Part shown: piece after piece, positions 35,965 through 49,241 of the stretch
Layout: each line of letters begins with the position of its first letter
Position numbering within the stretch: the stretch's first letter is position 1
Assembly (NCBI GenBank): GCA_002105175.1
Contig: MCGE01000030.1
Coordinates: 62,001-126,000 of the forward strand
DNA from: Absidia repens
Taxonomy: Eukaryota; Mucoromycota; Mucoromycetes; Mucorales; Cunninghamellaceae
Length of the DNA stretch: 64,000 nt
Direction: 5' to 3'
The notes under the pieces: generated by a model
Database searches by the model: none
What the model was told of the DNA's origin: nothing
Seen by the model: only the letters and a program-made list of their open reading frames with translations
Made by a program: the position numbers and the translations under genes

Positions 35965-38895
35965 ATGAGTGGAATACAATTACCATCTGAATCCTTCCAA
36001 AACGAATCTGAACCACTTTTGGACAATGATAATCGTCGTGATAACATATCTGATCGAGTAAAAAGGTGGCTCGCGAAACATAGAAAAATGAGAGCATGCG
36101 GACTAATAGCCATTGTCTGCGGGCTGAGTTTGATTTTTGGGCTGCTGGTAGTGGTTGGCCAGAATAAAAAAGGTACTCATCTTTTTTTTTTTTTTTTTTT
36201 TTTTTCCTCTTTAACCGTGCTTATTGTATATTATTAGACGATAGTTACCATGGTCGCTTGATATTTGGTACTCATGGTGGTGTAGCAGTTGAGGCCGAAG
36301 AATGCTCTAACGTTGGTGTACAAAGTAATATGAGAAAAATGAACATTACTTCTGGTTGACTAAAAACTCCTTTTTCCCCCTTCTGCGTTAGTACTTCAAA
36401 AAGGTGGGAATGCTGTAGATTCTGCTATTGCTTCCGCATTATGCATTGGGGTGATAAGCAACCATGCTACCGGTAAGCACCTTTCTTAAAAAATCCTCCT
36501 CCTTAGATACAATATTCTATTATCAGTTTAAACTCGTCAACTTACATTTTTTGTCTATAGGTATTGGCGGGTATGTACCTATACAATAGTCACGGGCTTT
36601 ATATCACCTTTCAATTCAATAGGAACTGATCTGATATATTTATTATTATTTATTATATTGTATAGGGGTGGATTTATGTTGATCCGAGCACCAAATGGCA
36701 CGTTCGACTTTATTGATTTTCGCGAACGCGCTCCAGCAACAGCACACGAAGATATGTTTGTAAAGGATCCCATGTTAGCTCAAGTGGGCGCCTTGTCCAT
36801 TGCAACACCAGTAAGTTTGTTACTTATTCAATAATGGGAACGTTCAATTCACCGATATGTTGCTCGCGTCACGTCTCCTGTAGGGTGAAATACGAGGATT
36901 TGAATTAGCACATCAACGGTAAGAGGGGGGGGAATCACAGCACGGTACAATACACCCATATTGGTCAATCTCAGTTGAGAAACTTATGCTTGTATTTTTC
37001 TATATATAGGCATGGTAAACTGCAATGGTATGAACTTTTTGAACCAGCTATACGGATTGCACGGGATGGATTCATCACTACATCATTTATGGAAGGACGG
37101 TTACAGGTAAGAATGCTACGATGGGCAGATGATGATAGAATATATTTAACGCTGATTCCCTTCCTTCTCTTTATTTTTATTTTTATGGTGTACCGCACGT
37201 AGTTGGCAGAAGAATGGATTATGAAATCTCACGACTGGATGGATATTTATGCGCCTAACGGTTCTTTGGCCAAAAAGGGAGACATCATTCGACGGCCGGC
37301 ATTGGCAAGCACTTTGGAAACAATTGCAAATGAGGGCGCTGATGTGTTTTATAAAGTAAGATTTAATAAATTCACTGAATAAAAGTGTAGCAGCAGTGGC
37401 ATTAAACAGTTTTTTACTTTTTCTATCCATCTCCTTTGTAGGGCTCCATTGCAGAACAAATGATCCGGACAATTCAAGAAAACGGCGGTATTCTCACATT
37501 AGAAGATCTCACATCCTATAAAGCGGAAATTCGTCCTACAGTCCATACGTATTATCACGGACGGAAAATCACCACAGCAACATCACCTACCAGCGGACCT
37601 ATTTTACTAGCCATGTTGAATATTCTAGAGCGATACAATCTCAGCGTGCAAGGGGAAACGGGACTGAACATTCATCGTATGTTGGAGGCTTTCAAGTTTG
37701 GGTATGCCTTTAGAACAGAAATGGGGGATCCATTTTATTTGGACAATCAGGATCGAATGGACCAAATCATCACTAAGGAATGGGCTTCTATTGTTCGTCA
37801 AAACGTTTCTGATGTAAGTTGATACAAGCAAATGGGCGTGGAACGCAGATCCAATCGCCATATGTGTACTCATCTTTTCTATATAACGTTAGGAACGCAC
37901 ATTTGAACCACCATATTACCAACCAAAGTACGATCATGTTGAATCTCATGGAACAATGCATCTTTCTGTGATTGATGAAAATGATGGCGCAGTGGCTTTG
38001 ACCTCTACTATGAATCTACTATTTGGTTCGAGACTGATGGATCCAGCGACTGGGGTCATATTCAATGATCAAATGGATGACTTTTCTATTCCAGGGTAAT
38101 TAAAAAAAAAGATGTCACATTATGAAGATTACTGACTGAGAAATGTTATCATTTTATTCTTATTATAATCAGAACACCAAATATGTTTGGTCTCTCCCCA
38201 AGCAAGAACAACTATGTTGGTAAGGGAAAAAAAAATAAGGTTTTTAGGCTATCCCCGGCATCGAAATTAATGCAACTTTTTATATATATCTTCATTGGAT
38301 GCATGACAGCACCAGGCAAACGACCATTATCTTCGATCACACCAGCTATCGTTGAACATGACAATTCACTGGAATTAGTACTGGGAGGATCAGGTGGTTC
38401 CACCATTCTCACATCGACCTTGAACGTAAGTTTTTTTTTGGAGGGGGGGGGCAAGAAGGATCAACAAACAGAGCCAAGGGAACAAAAAAAAAATGCATGT
38501 GTAAAGGGGAAGGGGGCAATGGCTGACAGATTTTTTTTCTTACCTCAAATAGGTTTTATTGAATGTATTGAATTACGGGAAGGATCTTTATACTGCTACG
38601 GAAACACCACGACTTCATCATCAACTTGTGCCCAATATCGCTTTACTAGAGGATGATAAGGATATATCATTAATGCAGGCATTAAAGGAACGCGGACATC
38701 AGGTACACTCATGGAGCAAAGTGGGGAATATCGCGATGATGATGGTAAATCTCACAACTTTGTGTTTTTTTATAGACTTTTGTACTACCACCTGAATTCC
38801 ATGTATCTGCAGTACAAAGTGTTCAAAGATTCTCAAATGGACAAATTGGTGCAGTCAGTGATCCAAGAAAACAAGGATTAGCGGCCGCCTACTGA
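35965..38895 (+). CDS. ggt: Gamma-glutamyltransferase (type II membrane)
   Basis: Fourteen exons (35965-36172, 36238-36324, 36392-36472, 36561-36570, 36666-36810, 36884-36918, 37010-37106, 37203-37355, 37442-37813, 37893-38095, 38173-38219, 38310-38425, 38553-38702, 38776-38895) join to 607 residues. One membrane helix at about 47-68 anchors it. Family blocks: LQKGGNAVDSAIA, GGGFMLIR, DFRERAPA, EIRGFELAH, TSPTSGPILL, and the autoprocessing site SHGTMHLSVID with nucleophile T417; then GKRPLSSITPAI and GGSGGSTI. It cleaves glutathione and transfers its gamma-glutamyl group, in fungi at the vacuole or surface. Exon 4 is only 10 nt. At the 3' end two donors (38703 and 38745) are both in phase; I used the first because it fits the family better. 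Confidence 0.95.
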
Positions 38896-39030
38896 TGGAT
38901 AGTGTGATGTCACAAAGTGAAAATTAGGATAGATAGATATAGTTTATTTGTACAACAGTATTTTGTATTTCTATATATGCCTCCTTCAAAAACCAATATC
39001 AATAAAAGATACATTTTTTTTATCTACAGC

Positions 39031-39067
<37 letters not shown>

Positions 39068-39402
39068 TTGGGCATGAAATCAATCTATTTTTGTTTTTAT
39101 GTTCTATTCAATCAGCGTCAATACACTTCAAAACCAACATTTTACATAGAAAGAATATACATTTTGATATCAATTCATCGATCTTTTTTATTACTATTCA
39201 GATGGGATAAAAAAAAAAAAAAGCCAATACCCAATACCGCAAAAAAAAAAAAACTATAACTATATATATATATGTGTAAAACTACTGTAGATTAAATGGG
39301 ATACGGATACGGGATAAGGGAGGAATCAACTAATAAAAAATAATTCTAAAATAAACTAAACTACACCAAAAGTAGGCATACATTTCATCATCGTTTTCTA
39401 GA
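38896..39402. other. Convergent 3' region
   Basis: AATAAA lies near 39001-39006, then a T34 run at 39033-39066, A-runs near 39210 and 39241, and a short (TA)n. No gene seen. Confidence 0.5.
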
Positions 39403-42400
39403 CTACGAGCGGGAAGGGATCCAGGAATAACTTGATTTGGATGCAGACACTTTCACCTTTTGCTGTTGTTTCTGTTGTTTTTTGTGTTGCTGCTGTGGTG
39501 GTCGAGGAATAGAGGTCGAAAAGCGTGGTGGTCGCGGCAAAAATGAGCGAAACAGTGGTCGTTGGACAGATTGACTTGCGACTAGCTTCTTGTCTGGGCT
39601 GGTTGTCATAGCATTAGGGGCAGCAGTAATTGTGTGGTCGTCGTCGTCGTCGTCGTCGTCGTCTTCGTCATCAGCATCGGTAGTTGCTGTATTTGAAGTT
39701 GACATCATCTTCTTTTGTTGCTGGCGTCCCTTTTGCCCCAGGACTGACTTGGTGGTGGGGGATCGAATCGTCGCGGTGTCGTCTTGATCTACCTTTGTCA
39801 TCAATGAATTTGATTTTTTCATCTGTTGCTGTTGTTTTGACTGATTGTGGTGATGACTATGCCGATGTTCGCAGCGTTGATGATGGCTATGATGGTGATG
39901 GTGGCGATAATGATGCGATTGTGAGCAACAAGTTGGCCGAATAACAGGTGGTGTCGAGCAACAAGAAGATGGCATAGGTGGCGTGGCTATTGGAATCGAT
40001 GAGCTATGTCCACATGAGTGATGATGACTATGGAAGTGTTGTGGTTGTTGGTGGTGACAATGAAGATGGGGGTGCTGTTGGCAATTTTGCTGCTGCGATG
40101 GTAATGTAGAAGGCGGACAACATGGTTGTACGGTGCTAACTGCAAGTGGAGTGACGCAAGAATGGCAACCATTGGTCGGCCAGGGACCACCATGAGATAG
40201 CGATGATCCATTGCTACCGTTGACTGAGCATATTGGTACTGGCATACCTTGGTGATGGTGATGTCGCTGGTCCTGAGAGTAAGCCTCATTTGTGTTGTGG
40301 TCAATGCTGGGTTGCTGAGGTGTGTGAATATCAGAAGGTGGCGCTTCAATCTTTTGACTTCCATCCACTGTAATTGTTGTCTTTGGCTCTTGAAGATTGC
40401 TAGCGCCAGTAAATTGGGGTTGGGTAACTGATTTCTTTGTATCGTCCGCGTCTAACGCTTTTGATGGCGATAAACTTGATAACGACGACGATGATGAGGA
40501 TGCTGAGGGAGAGATTGACATGGTGGGTAACGAGAAGCGGCGACGACGGCGATGTGATTGTCGATTCTTTTTCATAATTCGAAGTTCGGCTTGCTGCTGT
40601 AACTTTGTTGGTAGATGTTCTACAAGTGAAGGGATTTCCAATTTTTCATCCAACCCTCCATTTCTGTCGTCATTTTTGATTGAAGGACGAGAAGAGCAAG
40701 TCGAAGTGTTGCTGGGATGAATAGTGCAAGAAGAATTGGATTGTGCTACGTCTTCATCTTCAACTTGATTGGAGTTTCTGCTCTCTTCATTTTGCTGCTT
40801 GTTGTTGATGTCATTTGTTGTCAGTGGATGTGTAGATTGGTGTTGGAAACTGTTTGCTGATGACGAAGGAGCTGTCGATGTTGACGGTTCTGTTTGCTTT
40901 GTTGGAATCCAGTTGTCACCTTTTGGTTCATCACAAGGAGAGAGAGTAGTTGGCAAATCGACTATAGCATCGTTCGAAGGAGTCTCCGTTCCCATTTTTT
41001 GATCCAATACTGAAGCTTCCAAATGTCGTTTTGACTTCTTTCCATTCAATGACGGTTGCTGATCACTAACAGGCAAAGTGGAGAGCGATAACTGAGGCTT
41101 GTATAATCTAGGCGCTGATGGCATGGACTTCCTATAGTGTTGAGTGCTGATACTTGGTTGTAAATTTGAGTCCATCATAGATGTACGCAGCAGGAATCCA
41201 CCCCCATGAGATATCCTATCCACAACATCGTTTTGCCGTTGTTGATGGTATTGATTGACACCTCCATAAACTGAAGCAGACCTAGGAAACATTTGTTTGT
41301 GGTTGGCGCTTGTGGTGTTCATACGATAAGAGGAATTCGAAGGAGTCATCATGAGTCCAAGTTGCTGTTGTGCTGAAATGGTATTCAGTTGAGCAGGATT
41401 GTATGGTGGCAAAACAATGTCCGATTGATATGGGAATAAGGGTTGCTGTCGCCATTGTTGCTGTTGATGGATGAAACCATTGGGTAACGGGTTTGATGTG
41501 GTGATACCACCGTCAGACAGAGATGGTGACTGATGAATATCGGTCATCAGGGACGAAGAGCGGACAATAGAGTTTGGAGCTACAGTACCAGCGGGAGAGG
41601 AGGAAGAAAAGGAGGCACCAGCAGCACTAGAAACAGACGCAGCGGCAGGGATAGTGGAAGAGATCTGCTGTTGCGATTGATTCTGAGGAGAATAAAATGC
41701 CATAGAATCCAATGGTGGCAGCGCTGGCATGGAAGGAGAAGCAAGATAGTGGCGTTGGGAAATTTGATTGAGCTTTTGCTGATTCTGTTGCTGAACTTGT
41801 TGCGGAAGTTGACCTATGTGGTTGGGCTGGAGTGATGTTGGATGTGATGAAGGTGAGGTAACAGATTGCGCTTGTTGAAGTTGATCCGGCTGCTGTTGAA
41901 TGGGCACATTCAGCTGGTTGGAATTTTGCTGCATTGACCTACGACATTCTTGGCGATGACGCTCTTTCATACGGGACATAGATACACCAGTGGCTTGTAA
42001 ATAACGATTCCGTTTCTCTTGATTGCTGTCATGGGATATCTTGGACGATACGGTGGATGGTGCCTTAGATATAGAGAGACTGGGTGCATGCTGTTCATGA
42101 TGATCCTGATATTCTTCTGGCTGTTGTTGATCATGCTGTAATGGTTTTTGTTGTCGCAGATTGTTTTTGGTGATAGTACCATGACCAATAGGACCGTCCA
42201 ATATACCCGATTCAAGCGGTGCAGTGGTCATCATCGTCGCTTCATTTTTCTGATCAACTGCGTTGTTGGGATGTGAGATGCTTTGGGCCGGCAATGTACA
42301 TGATGATGGTGAGTGTGGTGCTAGTGAAGATGGTACTAAGTTTTTGTTTGCTGTTGTTGAAGGAGTTGGTGCAGAACTAGGAGGTGCCACCACTTGAGTA

Positions 42401-42882
42401 GGAGTAGAGGGAGAGATGGAAGGGGAGTCAGGAGTGGGTCTGCAAGATGGAGTCCGAGTCACCATACTCTGATGATAAATGTTCGATCCATTGTTTTCAG
42501 ATGATTGGCAGTTGATTTGGTTTTTTTGAGATATCTTGTCAGAGGGAACCGCACCATTTGATGTGGACGGTGGCGAATCAGGCGCATCTGTAATGTAAAA
42601 AAGAGAGAGAGATCAGAATAAGAGCCCCGTTGAGTTATCATGTTCAAAATTAATAAAAATAAAGCACGTACCGTATCTTGATATTGTATCATCATCATCA
42701 TGGTCTTTTAGCCCACTCAAAACGTCATCCAGTAAACTGCCATGCGCAAAAGTCAGAGCTTCATCATCCGACTGCAATTTCGTCTTTGGGTGATGTTGTT
42801 CAATTTGTTTGTTTTCTAACGAAGCTATAGTCGGTTCTTGTTTCTTTTTTTTCTTGAACCAAGATCGAAACAATTTCCCCAT
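39403..42882 (-). CDS. Large low-complexity Gln/Ser/Pro-rich protein with Cys/His-rich block, unknown function
   Basis: Two exons (42882-42672 and 42587-39403) give 1,131 residues. I recognise no domain. The N-terminus is MGKLFRSWFKKKKKQ: a Gly at position 2 and a lysine cluster could suit acylation plus membrane association, although the consensus Ser at position 6 is absent. The body is long stretches of Ser/Thr/Pro and Gln with scattered basic patches (KKNRQSHRRRRRFS). Residues ~865-985 are unusually rich in Cys and His, with many CC and HH pairs. A run of nine Asp follows near 1050 (39635-39664), and the C-terminus is basic and Gln-rich. It is probably largely disordered. The single long open exon and consistent codon use support a real gene. 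It is divergent from the Sel1 gene. Confidence 0.75.
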
Positions 42883-43431
42883 ATTTTTTTCAAAAGGTGA
42901 TGGGCAAAAAAAAAAAAAAAAAAGAGTTCAAGAAGCGAAAGAGAGGCACGAAAAAGGAAAACGTCTGACCGCTCTCAAATATATCGCTATTTTAAACCCC
43001 GTCATATGCGTCCTTTTTTAACAGTGTATTAGACGTACTATACAGTTTCGAATCGTTAGTAAATTGCGTATTTTATCATGTATTTATTTCTGGGGGATTG
43101 GATTCTACCAATGTAATTAACAGATCTTCAAGTTTTATTTTTATGACATGCATTTATAATATCCAGCAAACAGGTCAACTCCGGAAATTATACAACAATA
43201 GTGGCTCGCGTTAATGTATAATAATAGCACAGTAGCATACAATAATAAAATAATAAAACTGGTTTCATCGTCTCCTAATGGATTCTTTCTATTATATGAC
43301 CTCCTTGCTTTTGTAAAAAGGCAGACAAATTATTATACATATTCCCATATTGTATACTCCTAAAACTAATTATGGTAAAAACTTTTTGGACATATTAAAT
43401 CACCGCTTCGTGAGGTTTAAGCCTTCTCCAC

Positions 43432-43468
<37 letters not shown>

Positions 43469-44675
43469 GCTCTCTTCTTTCTCCCTTTTCCATTTTATGC
43501 TTCATTCTATTATTCAATTCTATGTAAACTCTTTGCACTCCCGTAGATTCCATTCAACAATGATCACCAACTTAACAAACTCATTGCCAACATCTCATCA
43601 TCATCGTAGTAGTGAAAAAAAAAAGATAATTGAGCGGTCTCTCTTTTGTATGTACTAGTCGATTTTTTTCCATAGTATATGCACTCTATGCACGTATTAC
43701 TTTGTGACGACATGTTTACGAAGGAAAGCTTTGGAAAATGTCTGGTGCAAATGTATGCTGAATATCGTTCAGTATGTGGGACTTACTTTATCAATCATGG
43801 TGCTAATTTTATTTATTTTCTCTCACTGCATAGGTTTATCTCTAACCGAATAGCTCAGCTCAACGAACATTTCTATTTTTGATTTGGTGCAAAATATGCG
43901 TGGCAATAACAAAGATAACTTGGAAAGAAAGGGGGTAGGATAATGCGCAAAAGATGAGAAGGGAAGAGAAACGGGAACTATGAAATGGGGGGACAAAGGT
44001 ATTGACGATTTATGTTTAGGTGTTTAGCATGAATGCAATTTTCTATTAGATATCTGGTCGTCTGGGCTTATTGGTGAGTTGGAACATTGAATATTGAGAT
44101 CTGGACGAACAACATTTTGGAAATCAAATGCAGGGACTAATTTTTTTTTTTTTTTGTTTTGCAATCAAACACAACTCTTTGCTATAAACTGAATGAATTA
44201 GGTATAGCTGGCATAATGGTAAAGATATCTGAAGGATGAAAAGCATACATTATATACTAACCTTACTTATTATTTTTAGATCCTCCTCAAGATCATGACG
44301 AACCTTGTGGCATTTCCCTTTTTTATTAGTTTATCCTTTCCCTTTCCTTTCTTCCCTTTGAAAATTCTTATTTTATGGTGATACTGTTTCATATTTTTTT
44401 CTTTTCTTTTTATATATTCTATACTATATTGAATAAAATTGGGGTTTACCTGGTCAGCTGGGTGAATTTTTTTTTATACATGTACTCAATACGATGTGAC
44501 GTATCTTCCGATGGAAGATTACCGATAGTATATATATTTATATGTTGTGGAAATAGTAGAATGGGCATGCTTTTTTTTAAAATGTTGTAAGAATGATATT
44601 GTTGGGATAGTATTCATCTGTGAAGAGACTATATTGTTTGGTCATGGTCAATGCGTCGTTTTCTATGAATGATGT

Positions 44676-44720
<45 letters not shown>

Positions 44721-45828
44721 GGTGAATGTTCGTGTATGTATATATAGGTAGACCGATGTTTTCTTACTTGCCCTGATATGTGTTACTGGTATTACAAAGG
44801 CAATCTGAAAGTATGATATGGTTAAAAATAAAGTTACCCAAAAAAAAAAAAAATTCGGACAAACTGACCAAATCAAGTGAACAATGAATGAAACTTGCTT
44901 CGTGCTCATTTCGTACTCGGGGTTTTAACAGATCTCATCTGACAGAGTGACAAATTAAGGATTGATATTTTTTTCCCTTCTCTCTTAGCATTTACGACAC
45001 ATAGTTTATAGTTGAATGTCATTAGAAGGAGCAGAAAAAACAAGACTACTAGATGATGGAACCTCTCTGTTTCGGTACTTCAACCAAGGTTGATTGCAAT
45101 AATAATGAAGCTCGAGGTTGTACAGGGTTACAATATTGTATGGAAACTCGATTGAAAGCGTAGCATCTCGTTTCTATAATGGCTTTTTTTTTATTTTATT
45201 CTAGTGACATTATAGAATCTATTTACTCGTAGCTGATCATTCAATTTAGCACGCTAACAATCATGATCATTATCGTCATCATCTCTTTTTTTTTTTTTTT
45301 TTTTTTTTGGCATATAAATTGTATGATATCGTGACTTTGAGGTAAATAGATAGTTAGTTCTGTTTGCATTGATATTCATCCAGGCACCGCTTACACCAGT
45401 CTAGTTCAACAAAGTCATCCTGTACAACGTATAAAACTGGGATTTTTTTTATTTCTAGTGGAATACGATATACGGAAATCGTTATGGAATAAATATCTAA
45501 CTATATATTAATTAAAATGGGTACCAATATGATGATGCTGTTGTCAAGTATATCTAGTTGATTTAAGGAATTTGTGGAAGTGTAAAAAAATACTCATTGA
45601 CGGGGTTTAAATATAGCTCCCCAAAGGATAAAAATAAAAGTTTGGTCCAATTTCATTTTTGCTTCTCTTTCACTTTTTCTTTTAAACTTTTTTTTTATTA
45701 CTACCACTTTCTCTTTTTTTTCTTCACTATCAATCTTATTTGTTTTTTTTTGCACCTTTTTTTTTCTCATCAAATACACTTATCACTTTGCTTTTTCAAT
45801 TTGATATTTGTGTTTTTGATTTCACGTT
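42883..45828. other. Intergenic, 2.9 kb between divergent genes
   Basis: No gene supported. It holds several homopolymers (T31 near 43436, T20-type runs near 44142 and 45290), an (AT)n-(TG)n microsatellite at 44678-44719, and a CT-rich promoter-like stretch at 45650-45800 before the Sel1 gene. A minus ORF at 44577-44909 arises from the microsatellite. Confidence 0.5.
44678..44719. repeat. (AT)n-(TG)n compound microsatellite
   Basis: About sixteen AT units running directly into five TG units. Confidence 0.9.
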
Positions 45829-47228
45829 ATGGGCGCTCAACAAAGCAAATATAAACACCGACAACGACCAACAAAATCCTCCCAATACACCTCTAGAGCA
45901 GCACCTCAAACTATATTGAAGATACCACTTACTGCTACCTCACCGCCGAAATCAATACAATCATCATTCATGGAGCATCCATCGACGTCATCCATCTTAT
46001 CACAACCATCATCACCGGTCTTTGATTCTTCAAACCTCAACAAAAGTACCAACATGAAAAGACGATATCGTATGTCAAATCCCTCCAATGCAACCCCTTT
46101 GAATGAAAACATCAACAAAAATCATGGCTCGATCGATGGAACACAACAAACAAACACTTGGTTGAATGGATTTGTGGAACCAGAATCAATGGCATTACAT
46201 GTTTATTTGGATCGACGCACGGTGACCGACTTGCTAGTTGACGGTGAAACTGATGACATGCCTGACTTTTACGATGTTGATTCAACAATCTCTTCTCAAC
46301 ACTCTGCTTTATTTTCAATACAATCTTCCATTTCACCATCTTCTATCTCATCGATCTCGTCTATTCATATCGACAAATCTTCATCTTCATCATCATTATT
46401 ACTTCGGCAACCCTCTGATTCTGCACCACTTAGGTTATCCGCAGTATTTGATGACAGTTATACTCCACAGAAATACGCACAGCATCAATCGACTGAACAA
46501 CAACAATACTCTGACGATCAATCTCCGCAACAACAATATTCAACAGTACCTGCTACCAGAAATTCACCAAATTTGATCGATTCTATTCCATTAAATTCAA
46601 TTGATGACCTGGTGACTCTTGCTGAAGAAAACAATCGCGTGGAGCTTTTTTATTGCGTGGCTGTTTGTTACTATCGTGGGTGGCTCAACAACAAAGTGGA
46701 CTTTGAAAAGGCTTATCATTGGTTCGAACGAGCTGCGGTGCAAGGAAGCCATTACCTAAAACAAGCGGAAGCATCAGGAGGGAATTTTACTGACTACAAA
46801 ACGGCCATTCTCCCTCTAGTGGCATTGGCACAGTACCGTACTGGAAAAATATTACTACAACAACAACAAACCACTGACAACACCAATATTATTATCAACA
46901 ATGACAACAATGCATGGTACTATCTTGATTTGGCAGCAAACAATGGCAACAGTCGTGCAGAGTATCTGGTTGGATGGAAGGCTGAAAAACTTGAAAACAA
47001 CCCTCAAAAAGCACTTGGCTGGTATCTCTCTTCTTGCCGTCATGGATTGGTGGAAGCTCAAACTGCGCTGGGATGTCTGGTGATTCGTCATGCCACCTCT
47101 ACTGATTCCACTTTGGATTTGTATGGTCTTTCTATTTCTGGTTTGTCGTCGGTTATGTCGCGCGATCAACAGGCTTTATGTCTCCTGGAAGGTGCAGCAG
47201 ATAAGGTAATTGACTTGAAACATTCAGT

Positions 47229-47262
<34 letters not shown>

Positions 47263-49205
47263 CGCGCAATATAGAGAGGAAAGGTGCACGTGGTAGGGGC
47301 GATTCCCTTTTTTATCCTTGTGATTCACTTCACCTCCTCCTTTTTATATACTATGGGCTTGAAAGAAATTAAAATTAACCTTTTTTTTTTTACTAACATC
47401 TGAATCTATTTTTACTATGATTATTAGAACAATCTATCTGCTTTGTTGAACTTGGGCTCACTCTATGCTGAAGGCCATCAGGTCAAGAAGAATGTGGCGC
47501 AAGCAATTGTATATTACAAGAAGGCGGCAGCTTTATTGGATGCAGACAATGCCAACTATCATATTATACATTATATGCTTGGACGCGAATACTGGTATAT
47601 GGATGGATATGGGAAATTCGACTCATCATTGACAACTTCTGAAGATGGAACAACACACTATCATCAATTGGCATTGGAACATTTTGAATTGGCTTGCACT
47701 CCTCGGTATTTGGGTGATGTTGGCTATGATTTGGCGCTACGTGCTTTGGCTCACATGTATTATATTGATACAAACAAGAATGAATCGATCAGACTCCAAC
47801 ACAGGCGAAAAGCACACAACCTCTTCAAGAAAGCGGCTACTCAAAATGATGTCACTGCAATGGGATTTTTGGGTGAACAGTATGAGCGGGGGATTGGCTG
47901 CGCACAAGACTTGGATATGGCTTTGTACTACTATCAAAAAACTATGACAGCAGGATCATCTGTAGGTGAATTAGCATTGGCGTTGTTACTTCATCGAATG
48001 GAACGATATCAGGAAGCACTCACTCACTTCAGGCGCCTGGCAGATGCTCCTTCCGCAGCACCTGCTCTCAACAATAAATCTGGCAATGGGAATCGTTCGT
48101 CATATCAGCTCTTATTGGAACAAGACATTGCAAGGACAAAGCATCGGGCCAAATTTATGGTGGCAAGGTATCTTCAGCATGGATGGGGCGGTTGTGATAA
48201 GGATTCCATCAAGGCATTTGGCGATTTGGTGCATTTAGCTGACGTGGATGGATATGAACATGCTTATTACTGGGTGGCTCTTGGGTACAAATATGGTGTT
48301 TCTGCGGACCTCGAATATGCTAGTGGAGATGATGGTGATGATCATTTGAACAACAAGATGACTTTGACCTCCACTACCTCCATGGTGGTACAACCTGACA
48401 TGATGCGTGCCTTTGAATACTTTGAAAAAGCGGCGATACACAACAACGATCAAGATGCACAAATGGAAATGGCCAAGATGTGCGCCAATGGATTCAAATA
48501 CATGACACGTCATGGGGAAGGGCTTACTAAAACCTACAAGAATCGTGCATCTGCATTGAAATGGTACGAAATGGCAGCGGAACAACATGGAAATGCATTG
48601 GCTTATTATTGTGCTGGTCTCTACTATGAAAAAGGGTTGGCTCCTTTGGATGGCAAGGATGTGGACAAGGCAGAAACCTATTACAGGATATCGGCAAAAC
48701 AAGGTTACACTCTGGCTATGGTTCAACTGGCTCAGCTTATTATACAAGAAATACCCTCTGCATCTTCACCCAGTGACCTGTTTTGGGCGGTAGCGAAAAT
48801 GGTCATGCTTCTCATCATGCTCGTGGGGATGACGCTGGTATTGAAAACATTTATGCACAACAACGGTACAAGCTGGCTTTTGATTGGTTGACCACTGCAG
48901 CTGAAAAACAGGATCCTGCTGCTTATCGTGAGTTGGCTCATGTGTATGAAAATGGACACTATCCTCCTGGTCTATCTGAACAAAGCCGTTATGAAAAAGG
49001 ATTCACTCTTCTTGGACACCAACTTCTTATGAACGACGCCCATGCCTGGTGCTCCAAATCTCGGTACTATGAATATGGTTGGTTTGTGGATCCTGATCTG
49101 GACAAGGCTGTTTATTGCTTAGAAATGGCCGTCAAACTCAATTACATGAAGTAAGTGTTATAAAAAATCGGACTATCTAGATCATGCACACAAATATTAA
49201 CTCAC

Positions 49206-49241
<36 letters not shown>

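Noticed and set aside
41533..41835. Plus-strand frame rich in Arg and Gly inside the low-complexity gene
   Set aside because: Antisense to the Ser/Ala/Gln-rich exon; the composition is a mirror of that exon.
44212..44240. tRNA-like A-box (TAGCTGGCATAATGGTAAAG)
   Set aside because: No matching B-box or TTCGA loop within tRNA distance, and no acceptor stem.
44577..44909. 110-codon minus frame rich in Ile and Tyr
   Set aside because: Produced by translating the (AT)n-(TG)n microsatellite.
47564..48959. Chain of minus-strand open frames opposite the Sel1 gene
   Set aside because: They are shadows of repeat-rich coding sequence on the plus strand, with no splice logic or recognisable motifs.
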